Part shown: positions 37,490 through 46,159 of the stretch, in pieces
Position numbering within the stretch: the first letter of the stretch is position 1
How the letters are laid out: each line of letters begins with the position of its first letter
Assembly (NCBI RefSeq): GCF_900590885.1
Contig: NZ_UUON01000004.1
Coordinates: forward strand, 186,001 to 250,000
DNA: 64,000 nucleotides
From: Pseudomonas viridiflava
GTDB lineage: Bacteria > Pseudomonadota > Gammaproteobacteria > Pseudomonadales > Pseudomonadaceae
Direction: 5' to 3'
The notes under the pieces: generated by a model
Database searches by the model: none
The model's input: the letters and a program-made list of their open reading frames with translations, nothing else
Told to the model about the DNA's origin: nothing
Position numbers and translations under genes: made by a program

Positions 37490-37565
37490 GTCGCGGTAGG
37501 AACGGCAGTTACCTGCCACCCCCCGCACAGACCCGTACGTGCGGAACTACCGCATACGGCTCCTG
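37490..37565 (-). mobile_element. 3' end of a group II intron (domains V and VI), remnant
   Basis: On the minus strand 37562-37530 reads GAGCCGTATGCGG, a TAGT-type loop, then CCGCACGTACGGGTC, which is the length (33 nt) and sequence pattern of group II intron domain V. It is followed by a GGTGGCAG/CTGCC stem and CCTACCGCGAC, as expected for domain VI and the intron 3' end near 37490. No reverse transcriptase frame is found upstream on that strand (37566-38000), so the intron is a remnant. Confidence 0.55.
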
Positions 37566-38007
37566 CCTCGGGTATGTGACGCGAAGCGATCCTCGGGGGT
37601 AAGGATGGGCGTTCTTAGGACTAGGTATATAGAGGTCAGCAAGGCGGCCAAAAAGCAACGTCTTTTGGCAGAAATGACGATCCCCGGCCAGCCCCTTGCC
37701 TTGCCTGCCGGCAAGACCTGCAAGGGCCGGAAAAACCAAAGATCAAAGCCCAAATCAGCCTTCATATACCGCGTGTTGACCCATGCTCAGCAGTTGACCG
37801 AGCTCCACCATCAAGCCCACTCGCTACCGATCCCCAAGTGCGTGTGCTCGGGGCCATCGCACTATCAACTCGGGCCAGGGTTGGGAGGAGAGTTATTGGC
37901 CCATATGCGTGCCGGTAGTCCCGCACGTCTCTGCGGCTAATGTCTGTACTTCGGCATAGGACAGACCCTAAGATCTAAAGCCATCAAAAACCCATGGAGT
38001 GTTGATC
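37566..38007. other. Unassigned stretch between intron remnant and TIR gene
   Basis: Small frames occur (for example 37539-37940 on the plus strand) but the sequence has no coding signature that I recognise. It may be further decayed intron or recombination scar. GGAG at 37995 serves the TIR gene. Confidence 0.4.
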
Positions 38008-38976
38008 TTGCCAAGCGTATTTTTTTCATACTGCCATGCCGATGAAGCGCTCCGTGATCAGCTGGAAAAGCAGCTATCGATGCTCAAGCGCCAGGGCGTT
38101 ATCGACACCTGGCACGACCGCAGGATCGGCGCAGGTCAAGAAATCGATTCAGCCATCGACAACCACATCAACAGTGACGAAATCGTCCTTCTCCTGGTTA
38201 GCCCGGACTTCATCGCCTCAGATTATTGCTACAATATCGAGATGACTCGCGCTATGGAGCGCCACTCGGCAAATGAAGCGATCGTCATTCCTGTGATTTT
38301 GCGCGCGTGTGATTGGCACCATGCTCCGTTCGGCAAGCTGCTTGCTACGCCCGAGGATGGTAAGCCCGTCACCCTTTGGCCTGACCGTGATGTAGCTTTC
38401 CTGCAAGTAGCGCAAGCGGTACGCAAGGCTGCAGAACGATGCCGCCAGGATATGCCCAGTCCTGCATCGCAAATCTCGCGCGCGGCGCCGGCCACTCCAC
38501 AGCCCCCCTCCCAGTCAGCGACTACTAACCCCCGGTCGAGTAACCTTCGAGTTGCAAAAAGCTTCACCCAGCGGGACAAAGATCAGTTCTTGCTGGACAC
38601 CTTCGAGTACATCGCACGCTACTTCGAGAACTCCCTGCAAGAGCTTCAAGCCCGTAATCCTGGCTATGAGGGCGTGTATCGTCGAGTCGACGCCAATCGC
38701 TTTTCTGCGGTCATCTACAAGGACGGACGGGATGTTGCCAGAGGGACCGTGTTTACAGGAGGTCAGATGGGTGCCGGGATTTACTACAGCCAAGGCGATA
38801 CGTTCGCGGGCAATAGCTACAACGAATCCCTTTCGGTAAATGCAGATGATCAAACCCTGTACTTGAAAACTCTGGGCATGTCCCACTATTCCGGACACGA
38901 CCAGAAGCTGTCTCAAGAAGGTGCTGCGGAGGCGCTCTGGGGAATCGTCATCACGCCATTACAGCGCGGGAGATGA
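38008..38976 (+). CDS. TIR domain protein with unknown C-terminal domain
   Basis: I choose TTG 38008 (MPSVFFSYCHADE) because GGAG lies nine bases before it; GTG 37999 is too close to that site. The 322-residue product has a bacterial TIR domain (1-145): VFFSYCHADEAL in box 1, IGAGQEIDSAID, and LLLVSPDFIASDYCYNIEM with Glu78 at the place of the NADase catalytic Glu. A Pro/Ser/Thr-rich linker (about 150-185) leads to a C-terminal domain (about 188-322; FLLDTFEYIARYFENSLQEL, GGQMGAGIYYSQGD) that I do not recognise. TIR NADases are common anti-phage effectors; the C-terminal part may sense the trigger. Confidence 0.8.
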   Translation: MPSVFFSYCHADEALRDQLEKQLSMLKRQGVIDTWHDRRIGAGQEIDSAIDNHINSDEIVLLLVSPDFIASDYCYNIEMTRAMERHSANEAIVIPVILRACDWHHAPFGKLLATPEDGKPVTLWPDRDVAFLQVAQAVRKAAERCRQDMPSPASQISRAAPATPQPPSQSATTNPRSSNLRVAKSFTQRDKDQFLLDTFEYIARYFENSLQELQARNPGYEGVYRRVDANRFSAVIYKDGRDVARGTVFTGGQMGAGIYYSQGDTFAGNSYNESLSVNADDQTLYLKTLGMSHYSGHDQKLSQEGAAEALWGIVITPLQRGR

Positions 38977-39063
38977 TCCTTCCTGATCAACCAAAGATAC
39001 TTAGTGATGGAGTGGAGGCGGGACGCGCATCGGATGCTCATCGCCTGGTGTCGATGTCTGCCG

Positions 39064-39627
39064 TCACTTGAGGCGCTTCGAAGCAATAAGGGCATCGAAG
39101 GCCTCCTTGCTCGAATGTCCCTCGCGCATCCTCGTGACCAAAAAATCCGCATCCAACCCCGCTGGGTCAAAAAACTCTCGGGCATGCCGGACGATAGCCA
39201 ACCAGAGCTCGAAAGGGACTGCAGTAGTATGACCATTTCTGCAACGGTAACTTGGGCGTTGAAGCAACGCCGGCGCTCGTAACACCAGTTCGTCACACAG
39301 CCGTTGGAAAATTCGGAAGGGTGTCTCGCTCATCCCGATTAGGGAGGGATGGGTGAGGCGGTTGATCGATTGGATAGCTGACTCGGTATCGACGGTGTGC
39401 AGGCTCGATAAAAAACGTACATCGGCCTCGAACGCCGCTGGCCCGATTGACGCTACTAGTCGTTCAACAGATTCGAGTTCTGACAGGTTGTCACGGCCCA
39501 GCGTTCTTACGTGCTGCTCCATCATTCTCCTCCTGCGGACTAATTCCCTGCTTCCCACGTTCAAGAGACCACTCTGATCCACTGGAGCAACATCGCGGGC
39601 ATTCGGGAAATTGCTGTTACTCGTCAT
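39064..39627 (-). CDS. Hypothetical protein
   Basis: A 187-residue soluble protein, not recognised. It is Arg-, Glu- and Leu-rich with a basic stretch RELVRRRRMMEQHV near residue 27; YRCRNGHTTAVPFELWLAIVRH near 127-148 contains a lone Cys-x-Asn-Gly-His element but no second half of a zinc site. Its ATG overlaps the end of the next minus-strand gene upstream by 11 bp (gene 39617-40003), so the two are co-translated. Location beside TIR and CBASS genes suggests a defence-island passenger, without proof. Confidence 0.55.
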   Translation of the reverse strand: MTSNSNFPNARDVAPVDQSGLLNVGSRELVRRRRMMEQHVRTLGRDNLSELESVERLVASIGPAAFEADVRFLSSLHTVDTESAIQSINRLTHPSLIGMSETPFRIFQRLCDELVLRAPALLQRPSYRCRNGHTTAVPFELWLAIVRHAREFFDPAGLDADFLVTRMREGHSSKEAFDALIASKRLK

Positions 39628-40003
39628 CGAGTGCCAATCGATGTTGTTCCACGTGCGCGACTTCGCGCTCCCAAGCCTCTAGAAAATCAGTCCAATCATG
39701 CCAGTAGAATCCTGCCTCCACACGAGCTGCGGGCCCCAGAGCCACCGCAAAGCGGGATTTCCAAGGTTCTGGGATATCTGCGTTCCGAATAATCCAGCAC
39801 CCAACAGGATGAGCCTCCCTAGGCAGCCGAACCAGCTCAGCGTGGTCGAGATGGCAGGCGCTCAATGGAACTTCATGATCAAGTCGTTCAAGCTCATCCA
39901 ATCGTTCCAGGATCGCCCGTGCGCTTTGATCGCCTGGTACCAGTTCAGCGAGCTGCCATAGCGCCTTCCTTCGTTCTCGTTCTCGTAGCCAGATATCACT
40001 CAT
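39617..40003 (-). CDS. Hypothetical protein, co-translated with 39064-39627
   Basis: Start placed at ATG 40003 (MSDIWLRERERRKALW); the ORF also has an ATG one codon earlier. The 128-residue product is acidic and helical, with WIIRNADIPEPWKSRFAVAL in the middle and FYWHDWTDFLEAWEREVAHV near the C-terminus, and four Trp in the last 60 residues. I do not recognise a family. Its stop lies within the start of the following gene, indicating a two-gene unit. Confidence 0.55.
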   Translation of the reverse strand: MSDIWLRERERRKALWQLAELVPGDQSARAILERLDELERLDHEVPLSACHLDHAELVRLPREAHPVGCWIIRNADIPEPWKSRFAVALGPAARVEAGFYWHDWTDFLEAWEREVAHVEQHRLALDDE

Positions 40004-40203
40004 CACGACGCCCTGGGAGCACGTAAGTACTCATGGTTAGTGGAGTTGGTGCGGCGCAGTGTCAGTTAGCCTTATCCATGGATTGCTAGTCCAGCTACGC
40101 CACCCAAGCGAAGGTCGGACGGGAGGTAGGGAGTCAGCTTCATAAGTTAGCGGCCTATCGGCTACCGTAGCCGAAACGCATGTCCAAACGAGATTGGCGG
40201 AAA

Positions 40204-40701
40204 TTAACGAACGTTGATTCCGTGCTTCGCAAAATCGCTGAGGAGTGTTTTGCGACTCAGCATTGCAGGAAGCTTGAAAATGTTCCTGTATCCGTACCAG
40301 AGGCCCATTGGCATGATCACCAGACCAAGGCCGAATGTGGCCGTAGCAGCGATAATGGCCGCAGGAATTGAACCGAGCGAGAACACCACGCCTTTTAATA
40401 CTGTCGACCTAGCGATCAAGCGGATGTCATCCAAATCGTATTCGACTTTTCCGTTTTTGTTTTCAAACGCTAGCACCACAATGGACTTTTTGGAGGTTCT
40501 TTTGAAATACCAAGTTCGTGGAATCTCGGTCGCCATCGCACCATGAGTTTTCAGGTATTTCGGAACGACTACCTGCTTAAAATAGAAGGTTTCGCCGTTT
40601 TCATCTTCAAGTCGCACTCGACTGTAAAGAGCATCAAGATCGCCTTGCGCTTGGACGTCATAATTTTTTATTGTCACTGTTATTTTTTCGAGGTCAGCCA
40701 T
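40204..40701 (-). CDS. Hypothetical membrane protein
   Basis: A 165-residue protein. The first 95 residues look soluble and beta-rich (ITVTIKNYDVQAQ, YSRVRLEDENGETFYFKQVV, TSKKSIVVLAFENKNGKVEY). Residues about 100-145 form a helical hairpin of two membrane segments (VLKGVVFSLGSIPAAIIAA and FGLGLVIMPMGLWYGY) ending in a basic tail. AAGGA precedes the ATG. A soluble sensing domain on a two-helix anchor is a layout also used by membrane effectors of abortive-infection systems, but nothing in the sequence names its role. Confidence 0.6.
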   Translation of the reverse strand: MADLEKITVTIKNYDVQAQGDLDALYSRVRLEDENGETFYFKQVVVPKYLKTHGAMATEIPRTWYFKRTSKKSIVVLAFENKNGKVEYDLDDIRLIARSTVLKGVVFSLGSIPAAIIAATATFGLGLVIMPMGLWYGYRNIFKLPAMLSRKTLLSDFAKHGINVR

Positions 40702-40868
40702 TTTTCATCCTTATGCGCATTGGTTCTCTAAAGGCGCGACTATCTAAAGATCCATCGAACGCTGCCTGATGGCGTCGTTCATGCGGTAAACGTTGGAAAT
40801 GAAGTTGAGGTTAATTGTCCTTTTCTTCATCCGGCTCGGTGCTACAGATAATCTGGGCCTCTAGGCTT

Positions 40869-41183
40869 TCAACAGTCGTGCTCGCTTGTGATCACGTAGT
40901 GATCTCCTCCGACAGTACGAACCAGCTTGAAGCCATCCCTCTCGTCGACGCATCGCACAGGATGCGTCGCAACTGTCATACCGTTTTCAGAGACTCCCGA
41001 TTGGTCGCTGTAGACAAGCGCGACGTATCGCTCCCCTACCCTTGCAGCATTGAAAAGATAAGCATCGACAACGACCGCCCAGTCGACGTGCTGTGCCCGG
41101 ATGACCTCTGGGGGCATACCTTGGAGGGCGCCCTGACGCTCCTCGACCACCCGGCGGTCTGGCACCCAATCACAATTAGACAT
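40869..41183 (-). CDS. Hypothetical protein
   Basis: A 104-residue frame from ATG 41183 (MSNCDWVPDRRVVEE). The middle AQHVDWAVVVDAYLFNAARV and GERYVALVYSDQSGV look like a small alpha/beta protein. No family recognised, and the ribosome-binding site is weak (GAGAA). An overlapping plus-strand frame (40815-41279) is longer but has a less protein-like composition, so I prefer the minus strand. Confidence 0.4.
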   Translation of the reverse strand: MSNCDWVPDRRVVEERQGALQGMPPEVIRAQHVDWAVVVDAYLFNAARVGERYVALVYSDQSGVSENGMTVATHPVRCVDERDGFKLVRTVGGDHYVITSEHDC

Positions 41184-41454
41184 CTGCTTGATTCTCGACA
41201 ATTGATAAAACTATTACGAACGACGAGCGATTACACCGCCTCCTCTTCCAGTAGGCTCGCTGTACGCGGTGCGATTTAGTAAATAATTGGAAGAATTGAG
41301 TGAGCCTCCAACCGTAGCCACGCTGCGTACGCAAAACCATACCCAAGGCTGTGCATGCTGAGCCCGCAGTGCCCTTACACGCCGCTGATTGGCGCGCCGG
41401 CCAGTGCAAGCGAGATCACTGACAGCAACCAGTACAGTTTTATACATCATATAA

Positions 41455-41470
41455 CGTGTAACTGTACACG
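41455..41470. promoter_or_regulatory. Perfect palindrome upstream of the XRE-type regulator
   Basis: CGTGTAACTGTACACG: the arms CGTGTA and TACACG are perfect complements around ACTG. It lies 38 bases before the start codon at 41508, next to TATACA/TATAAC promoter-like sequence. This is the usual place for an autoregulatory operator of an XRE-family protein. Confidence 0.55.
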
Positions 41471-41507
41471 ACAACATGGCTACATCCTCTCTTTTGAGGA
41501 CATCATC

Positions 41508-41990
41508 TTGTTGAAGCCAGCACTGGCAGCAGTCGTTCGAGCAGTTCGAGGAAATCTAGGCTTCACTCAGGAAAACCTTGCCCATGCTGCATCGCGCACA
41601 TACCTGAGCAAAATCGAGAACGCCGAAAGCAGCCCCACCATTGATAAATTCGTAGAGCTTGCCGAGGCTCTCGGCATGAGCCCTTTGGCTTTCATGGCAC
41701 TGATTCTCTCGACACGGGATAAGACCCCCTCCTCGGCTTTGCTCGCAGAGGCCGCAGAGGAGCTGAAGGCGCTACAAAAACGCGTCAGCGACGACGATAT
41801 TGCCGCGCATCTTGCTGGAATTGATCTAGTGAAGCGGCCTGCCGCTCGACCAGTGAACCTGGTCAAGCTGAAAAAAGTGCTGGAGTGCAAAGAGATTGGC
41901 TTGAGCAAGGCAGAGACCGCTAGGCGGCTCGGGATAAGTCGGTCAACCGTGGGGTTTCTTTGGGAGCGGGCGCTGCCAGCTGAAGGCTGA
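41508..41990 (+). CDS. XRE family regulator with a second C-terminal helix-turn-helix
   Basis: The long open frame starts at 41355, but the protein-like sequence begins at TTG 41508 (LLKPALAAVVRAVRG) with GAGG seven bases upstream, giving 160 residues. The first HTH_3 domain is about 5-65 (LGFTQENLAHAASRTYLSKIE). A linker with KRPAARPV leads to a second HTH at the C-terminus (GLSKAETARRLGISRSTVGFLW), of the type found in resolvase C-termini. Two DNA-binding heads on one chain suggest a repressor that binds a palindrome, such as the one 38 bp upstream. Confidence 0.75.
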   Translation: MLKPALAAVVRAVRGNLGFTQENLAHAASRTYLSKIENAESSPTIDKFVELAEALGMSPLAFMALILSTRDKTPSSALLAEAAEELKALQKRVSDDDIAAHLAGIDLVKRPAARPVNLVKLKKVLECKEIGLSKAETARRLGISRSTVGFLWERALPAEG

Positions 41991-42092
41991 GTCAGAGAGA
42001 AGCTAGCACGATGCTAGGCCAGATACTCAGGTAAGCCGGTAAACGCTGCTGATTGATCTCGATGAGCCTAAGCGCCTAACTTAGAGTTCGTG

Positions 42093-42118
42093 AAAAAACC
42101 ACCTCTCGAGGTTTTTTT
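42093..42118 (+). terminator. Terminator after the XRE-type gene
   Basis: AAAAAACC pairs with GGTTTTTT across a nine-base loop, ending in a T-run of eight. It is about 100 bp after the stop at 41990. Confidence 0.5.
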
Positions 42119-42681
42119 TCGCATACCTTGGGCTGCCCTGAGCATCGCAGGAATCTAAAGCCTATGGGTTCGGATGCAGATGTCTAAGGTAGCCGAAACC
42201 CAGCGCAGCAGGGGTTTGGTTCACGACAGCCGTGGCCAGACAGGGTCAAGCACAAACCGATTGCTCGATAAATCGCCCTCGTCCTAAAATGCAGGAAGAT
42301 CGCAGAAAGCATCCCTGAGTAGACTTTCCATCATCACCGAAGCGGAGCCTTGCAGAAAGTGCTCCTGGTTTCTGACATAGAACAGAACTGGATTGATCTG
42401 AACAACAACTGCCCTCTGACCCAGAGCACGCAAAGGGAGCTCGGCTGCCGGGTATTTGACGTCCTTCGCTGCATATCGACTTGGCCGTGGCTGGTTCCGA
42501 ACAGTCTGATCTTGATGAATAATCAGATAGGAAGTAAGGGGTCGGCGAGCACACTGGATGCGGGTGCCGCGCGGAGGCACAACTTGATGCAGCGCTACTG
42601 ACAGTCAGCCCAAGTTCAAGCCAACGCTGGGTAGCGCTGGAATACATCTAAGCAGGACTGGAAGATCGAGCCGATCCGGCA
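42119..42681. other. Low-information stretch between XRE gene and CBASS
   Basis: Several overlapping frames occur. A minus-strand frame 42284-42580 ending MESLLRDAFCDLPAF looks slightly protein-like and could be the tail of a decayed gene, but no family is evident and I do not call it. No RNA gene or repeat recognised. Confidence 0.35.
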
Positions 42682-43143
42682 TCATCGTTGAAGAAACTCC
42701 TGACGCGTCCCATTTGCATGCATCAACTCAACATGGAGGCTCTGTCGCCCGACCACCACAGCCAGCAGCGGGCGCCGATCAGTACGGCCGTTGGCCAGAA
42801 TCTCCCATTCATCCAGGTCAATCTGTGAAGGGCTTGGCACCTCTTGCGGGTGGGTGTGCCACTCTCCGATGTATCTAACCAAGCCATTGGTCTCCTGCCA
42901 GCGCTTGTCTGCCAAACTCTTGTGACCATGGATCATTCGCTCGAAGAAATAGCGCAATCGGCGATCCTGGCGAGTCGGCTCGCTGGCCTCCAAGACTTCG
43001 AGATGTTTCCCGCGTACATGCCCAAGAAGAATGCCTCCGGCCTCCGTTCCATCATCGCTTTGAATATGGCGCTCGAAAATCTCCAAGACACTTTGGCTGA
43101 AGTATACAAACTGCTCATCTTCTGGCCTTCGCCATGTAGTCAT
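42682..43143 (-). CDS. cap3: CBASS Cap3-like JAMM/MPN deubiquitinase-type protease
   Basis: Start set at ATG 43143, which overlaps the Cap2 stop as ATGA; in-frame codons upstream lie inside cap2. The 153-residue JAB/MPN protein has a complete JAMM zinc site: Glu34 (EAGGILLGH) and H96-T-H98-x7-S106-x2-D109 (EWHTHPQEVPSPSQID). In type II CBASS, Cap3 cuts the conjugate that Cap2 forms between the CD-NTase C-terminus and its target, keeping the system in check. It is the last gene of the operon Cap15-CD-NTase-Cap2-Cap3. Confidence 0.85.
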   Translation of the reverse strand: MTTWRRPEDEQFVYFSQSVLEIFERHIQSDDGTEAGGILLGHVRGKHLEVLEASEPTRQDRRLRYFFERMIHGHKSLADKRWQETNGLVRYIGEWHTHPQEVPSPSQIDLDEWEILANGRTDRRPLLAVVVGRQSLHVELMHANGTRQEFLQR

Positions 43144-44741
43144 GAACCGCATGCTGGACACCCTGGCCGCTTGAGGATGGTGCAGTCTGGAGTCACAGAC
43201 TCGTGGACTCTGCTCAGCACCCGGGTGGACAAGCCGGGCCAAGGGGTACCGCCGACCCACGCCATGGCAGCATCGAAGCCTAGGGCAGCAGCCTGCATGG
43301 ATACCGATGCGGAGAACGGAACGTAAGGCCCCTCGCAACCCTGCCCAGCAAAGAGCGGTTCGACGTCACCTTCAACCGCGTGGAAGTCGCCCCAATTCTC
43401 GTAGTCGCAAAGACAGCGATAACAACCTTCAGAGGTATGGTTACCGATGTACGATCGGACGGCGATGCCTGCGCCTTCGATCCACACATGTAGCAGCGGA
43501 CTTGTTTGTGAATGATGAGCAGCAAGCCACTGACCCAATGACTGCTCGCCGGTGGCATCGATCAGCAGATCGAACCCCTCTAGGTTGACCTCCCTAGCAT
43601 CGTGGGTGATCGCCCGCACGTTCGAGGCCGGCATAGCACGCTTGATCTCGTCTGCCATGGAGGTGGCCTTGAGTAGGAAGCTCTTGTCTATGCCCAACCG
43701 GTGTCGCCCCAGATTTCCCGGTTCGAGCCTTTGGTTGTCGACCAGCATGAGCTCGCCACCCAACGAGCCTGCCCCGGCCTTGGCCAACATCTCCGCAAGG
43801 TACCCGCCAATCGTTCCGCAGCCCACCATCGCGATGCGTTTTCCGGCGAGCGTGGTTTGGCCCGGAATGTTGCGCTGAATCACATAGGCGTCATCGATGC
43901 GAACCATGTACAGCCGGCTAATGTCTAAATCGTAGATAGGCAAGCGCTGATCACGAGACGATCCGCGACGATTTTTCTGCAGATCGGACACTACAAATCC
44001 GTATGGCATCGAAGGGGAATTAATGACGACGATCGCGAAATCCGCTCCTTTGCGATAGGCCTTGACGATACGCGCTTCAATCTTGCGTCGACAGGCGTCA
44101 TCAAGCTGCCCTTGCCAATGCAACAACTCCCTGACGGTGTTCGGTGGCCATGCATCAGGCGTGGGCCTTGGCACCGCTTTCGTCGTTACCCAATCTACAA
44201 CGATATCAAGTTCCCGGTGGGCGCCAGGTTGATGCTTAAGCTTGGCTAATGTGCGTTTTTGATCATCGCTGACCGCGTAGGATTTCCCTATTTTTAGAAG
44301 AGTTCCTATGCCGGTTTGACGCGAGCTCACATCCAAATACAAGGCTTCGCTGGGCCAAAAGGCGAAAAACTCTTCAGCCAGATCATCCACCCGCTCACCC
44401 GCCACTATCTGATCGAGCACACGTGCAGCCTGTTCAAAGGCCGCCAGTGTCTGACCAATAGGATCGAAAATATCCACCACAGCTGTCGCTTCTGCGATGT
44501 AACACAAAAAGCCGTCCGCCCCCACATGTGGCGCGATCGGACGCAAGCGCTCTGGTACCGGGCTCAACTGCACAAGGGGGAATGTCTGGAAAGATCGGTC
44601 GATCAATGCCAGACACGGTACGTCGCCGAAACGCGTAGTGAGTACGCCTTCAACCAGCAATGTGGAGGCGCCTAGCTGCTCCACGCATCGCTCAAACCCT
44701 AGGGGCTTCAGCGATGCGAGCAGTTCAGGGATCACGCCCAT
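43140..44741 (-). CDS. cap2: CBASS Cap2-like E2-E1 ubiquitin-transferase-like protein
   Basis: I place the start at ATG 44741, four bases after the CD-NTase stop; ATG 44786 would overlap that gene by 41 bp. The 533-residue protein starts with an E2-like domain (about 1-160) with candidate catalytic Cys80 in PHVGADGFLCYI, and ends with a ThiF/E1 adenylation domain (about 310-530): IAMVGCGTIGGYLAEML, LVDNQRLEPGNLGRHRLG, and CYRCLC for the E1 region. Cap2 joins the CD-NTase C-terminus to a target protein and primes second-messenger synthesis. Its start and stop are tightly coupled with both neighbours. Confidence 0.85.
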   Translation of the reverse strand: MGVIPELLASLKPLGFERCVEQLGASTLLVEGVLTTRFGDVPCLALIDRSFQTFPLVQLSPVPERLRPIAPHVGADGFLCYIAEATAVVDIFDPIGQTLAAFEQAARVLDQIVAGERVDDLAEEFFAFWPSEALYLDVSSRQTGIGTLLKIGKSYAVSDDQKRTLAKLKHQPGAHRELDIVVDWVTTKAVPRPTPDAWPPNTVRELLHWQGQLDDACRRKIEARIVKAYRKGADFAIVVINSPSMPYGFVVSDLQKNRRGSSRDQRLPIYDLDISRLYMVRIDDAYVIQRNIPGQTTLAGKRIAMVGCGTIGGYLAEMLAKAGAGSLGGELMLVDNQRLEPGNLGRHRLGIDKSFLLKATSMADEIKRAMPASNVRAITHDAREVNLEGFDLLIDATGEQSLGQWLAAHHSQTSPLLHVWIEGAGIAVRSYIGNHTSEGCYRCLCDYENWGDFHAVEGDVEPLFAGQGCEGPYVPFSASVSMQAAALGFDAAMAWVGGTPWPGLSTRVLSRVHESVTPDCTILKRPGCPACGS

Positions 44742-44745
44742 CGCG

Positions 44746-45891
44746 TTACCCCGCTTTTGTACGCTTGACGATTTCAGACGGGCCACGCTCAGGTGGAGTA
44801 GCGGCCATTACCGCCGGCATCGGCTGCGCGGGCTGGTCAGGGATGAGATCGGGACGGTTAGGGAACCGATCACCCAACATGGCGCACATCCACTGGCACG
44901 CCATGTCTTTCTTGGCGCCTTCTGCAGTCGAGGCCTCTAGGTATGCCCTGAAGGTTTCAAATTTTTCAGCAGCCTCGGTGACGCCCTCCTCACCCAGTGC
45001 ATCAGTCAGGTAGACCTTGGAATCGATCGGACTCTTCACGCCGTTGCGCAAGGCATTTGGCAGTCCTTTTACAACGCGGAGCAGCGCCAGGTCATCCCTC
45101 TTGTAATGGAACTCAAAGAGCGGGCAGGCTGCGGCCATCAGCAAGATTGAGCTCGGGCCACCCTTGTCCCACTGCTTGTCACGGAACGCCTTGATGTAGC
45201 GAATCACCCGACGCAGCTGCTCCTCTTTGTCCGAGATTTCCAGCTCGAACCATTCCTTCATTTTCAACGGGTCAGAAATGATCCATTTGTCCTCGCAGGC
45301 GAGAAGAATCTTGTCCGAAGGTAGTTTCTTCCAGCAGTCCTGCTCCGAGTTGGTCGCAAGAGCTTTGATCGCCGTGTAATTTCTCGCCTCCATACTGTCT
45401 ACGATCTTCAGATACTGATCATCCGGGATGGCGTAGAGCGGAAGATCAATATGGGCAAAAGTCGAGATTTCTATGCGCAAGCAGGTCGCTTTTGAAGAAA
45501 GCTCCCAGCCTTTTTCATCGCACAGCGGCTTTAGGACATCCGATACCGCAGCCCGGAAATCTTTGATCGCCATGGTAGGTCGGTTCTCCTCCGTCACAAT
45601 GCTCATCGGCAAGTAAACGCCGTCATCGACGTCGGACTGCTGAGGAGGGGTTTGGCATGGACGGTTGAGTGTTTTGTAAGCCCAGGAGCCCTGAATGAAG
45701 AACTTGGGATTGCACTCCTTGCCTTCATAGCCCCGCTCGCGAAGCGCTCTCGGCAGCTTCCTGCGCAACACATCGCGCACATCCGCCCTGGCCGAGTTGA
45801 TGCTCTGTCTCTCGGAATCGTCAAGATCCAGTCTCTTCAAAAAGGTAGCGTGTTCATTGGAGCTGTAGAGCAGCGGGCTCAGGTTTGGCAT
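44746..45891 (-). CDS. CBASS CD-NTase (DncV-like cyclic nucleotide synthase)
   Basis: A 381-residue nucleotidyltransferase. The active site is G68-S69 (IQGSWAYKTLNRP), D87/D89 (SDVDDGVYLP) and a third Asp, D149, in FAHIDLPLYA. The order and spacing are those of DncV-type (clade A) enzymes, which make a cyclic dinucleotide on phage infection. The C-terminus ends in a flexible tail (PPERGPSEIVKRTKAG) of the kind that Cap2 conjugates. The effector next to it (46160) is a Cap15-type membrane protein known to respond to cyclic dinucleotides, which agrees. Confidence 0.87.
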   Translation of the reverse strand: MPNLSPLLYSSNEHATFLKRLDLDDSERQSINSARADVRDVLRRKLPRALRERGYEGKECNPKFFIQGSWAYKTLNRPCQTPPQQSDVDDGVYLPMSIVTEENRPTMAIKDFRAAVSDVLKPLCDEKGWELSSKATCLRIEISTFAHIDLPLYAIPDDQYLKIVDSMEARNYTAIKALATNSEQDCWKKLPSDKILLACEDKWIISDPLKMKEWFELEISDKEEQLRRVIRYIKAFRDKQWDKGGPSSILLMAAACPLFEFHYKRDDLALLRVVKGLPNALRNGVKSPIDSKVYLTDALGEEGVTEAAEKFETFRAYLEASTAEGAKKDMACQWMCAMLGDRFPNRPDLIPDQPAQPMPAVMAATPPERGPSEIVKRTKAG

Positions 45892-46159
45892 GTGATGCCA
45901 CTCCTTTATCGGTTAGGGCCTTCAATGGTCATAAGCATGATGCAGGCTTGCAGGGCGCCCGGCGTTCAGCTGACGTCACACCAAGCAAAAACATTCACCG
46001 CCCCACTGCCCGCCTAACCTAACGCGGTCGTCGATCTTTCACGCAGTACAGCGAAGCGGTCGCTGCTTGGATCCAATGATGCCAAAACCCAACATATAGC
46101 GCAATAAGTAAAAAAAAGCACTGCATATAGTATAATTGCACGTTGCCACCATCATCTTC

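Noticed and set aside
37539..37940. 133-codon plus-strand frame over the intron remnant
   Set aside because: It runs through the domain V/VI structure and shows no protein family pattern.
40815..41279. 154-codon plus-strand frame opposite the 104-residue gene
   Set aside because: Composition is less protein-like and its start has no ribosome-binding site; the minus-strand frame is preferred, although neither is certain.
42246..42647. 133-codon minus-strand frame between XRE and CBASS genes
   Set aside because: Very Ser/Cys-rich, no family pattern, overlaps other equally weak frames.
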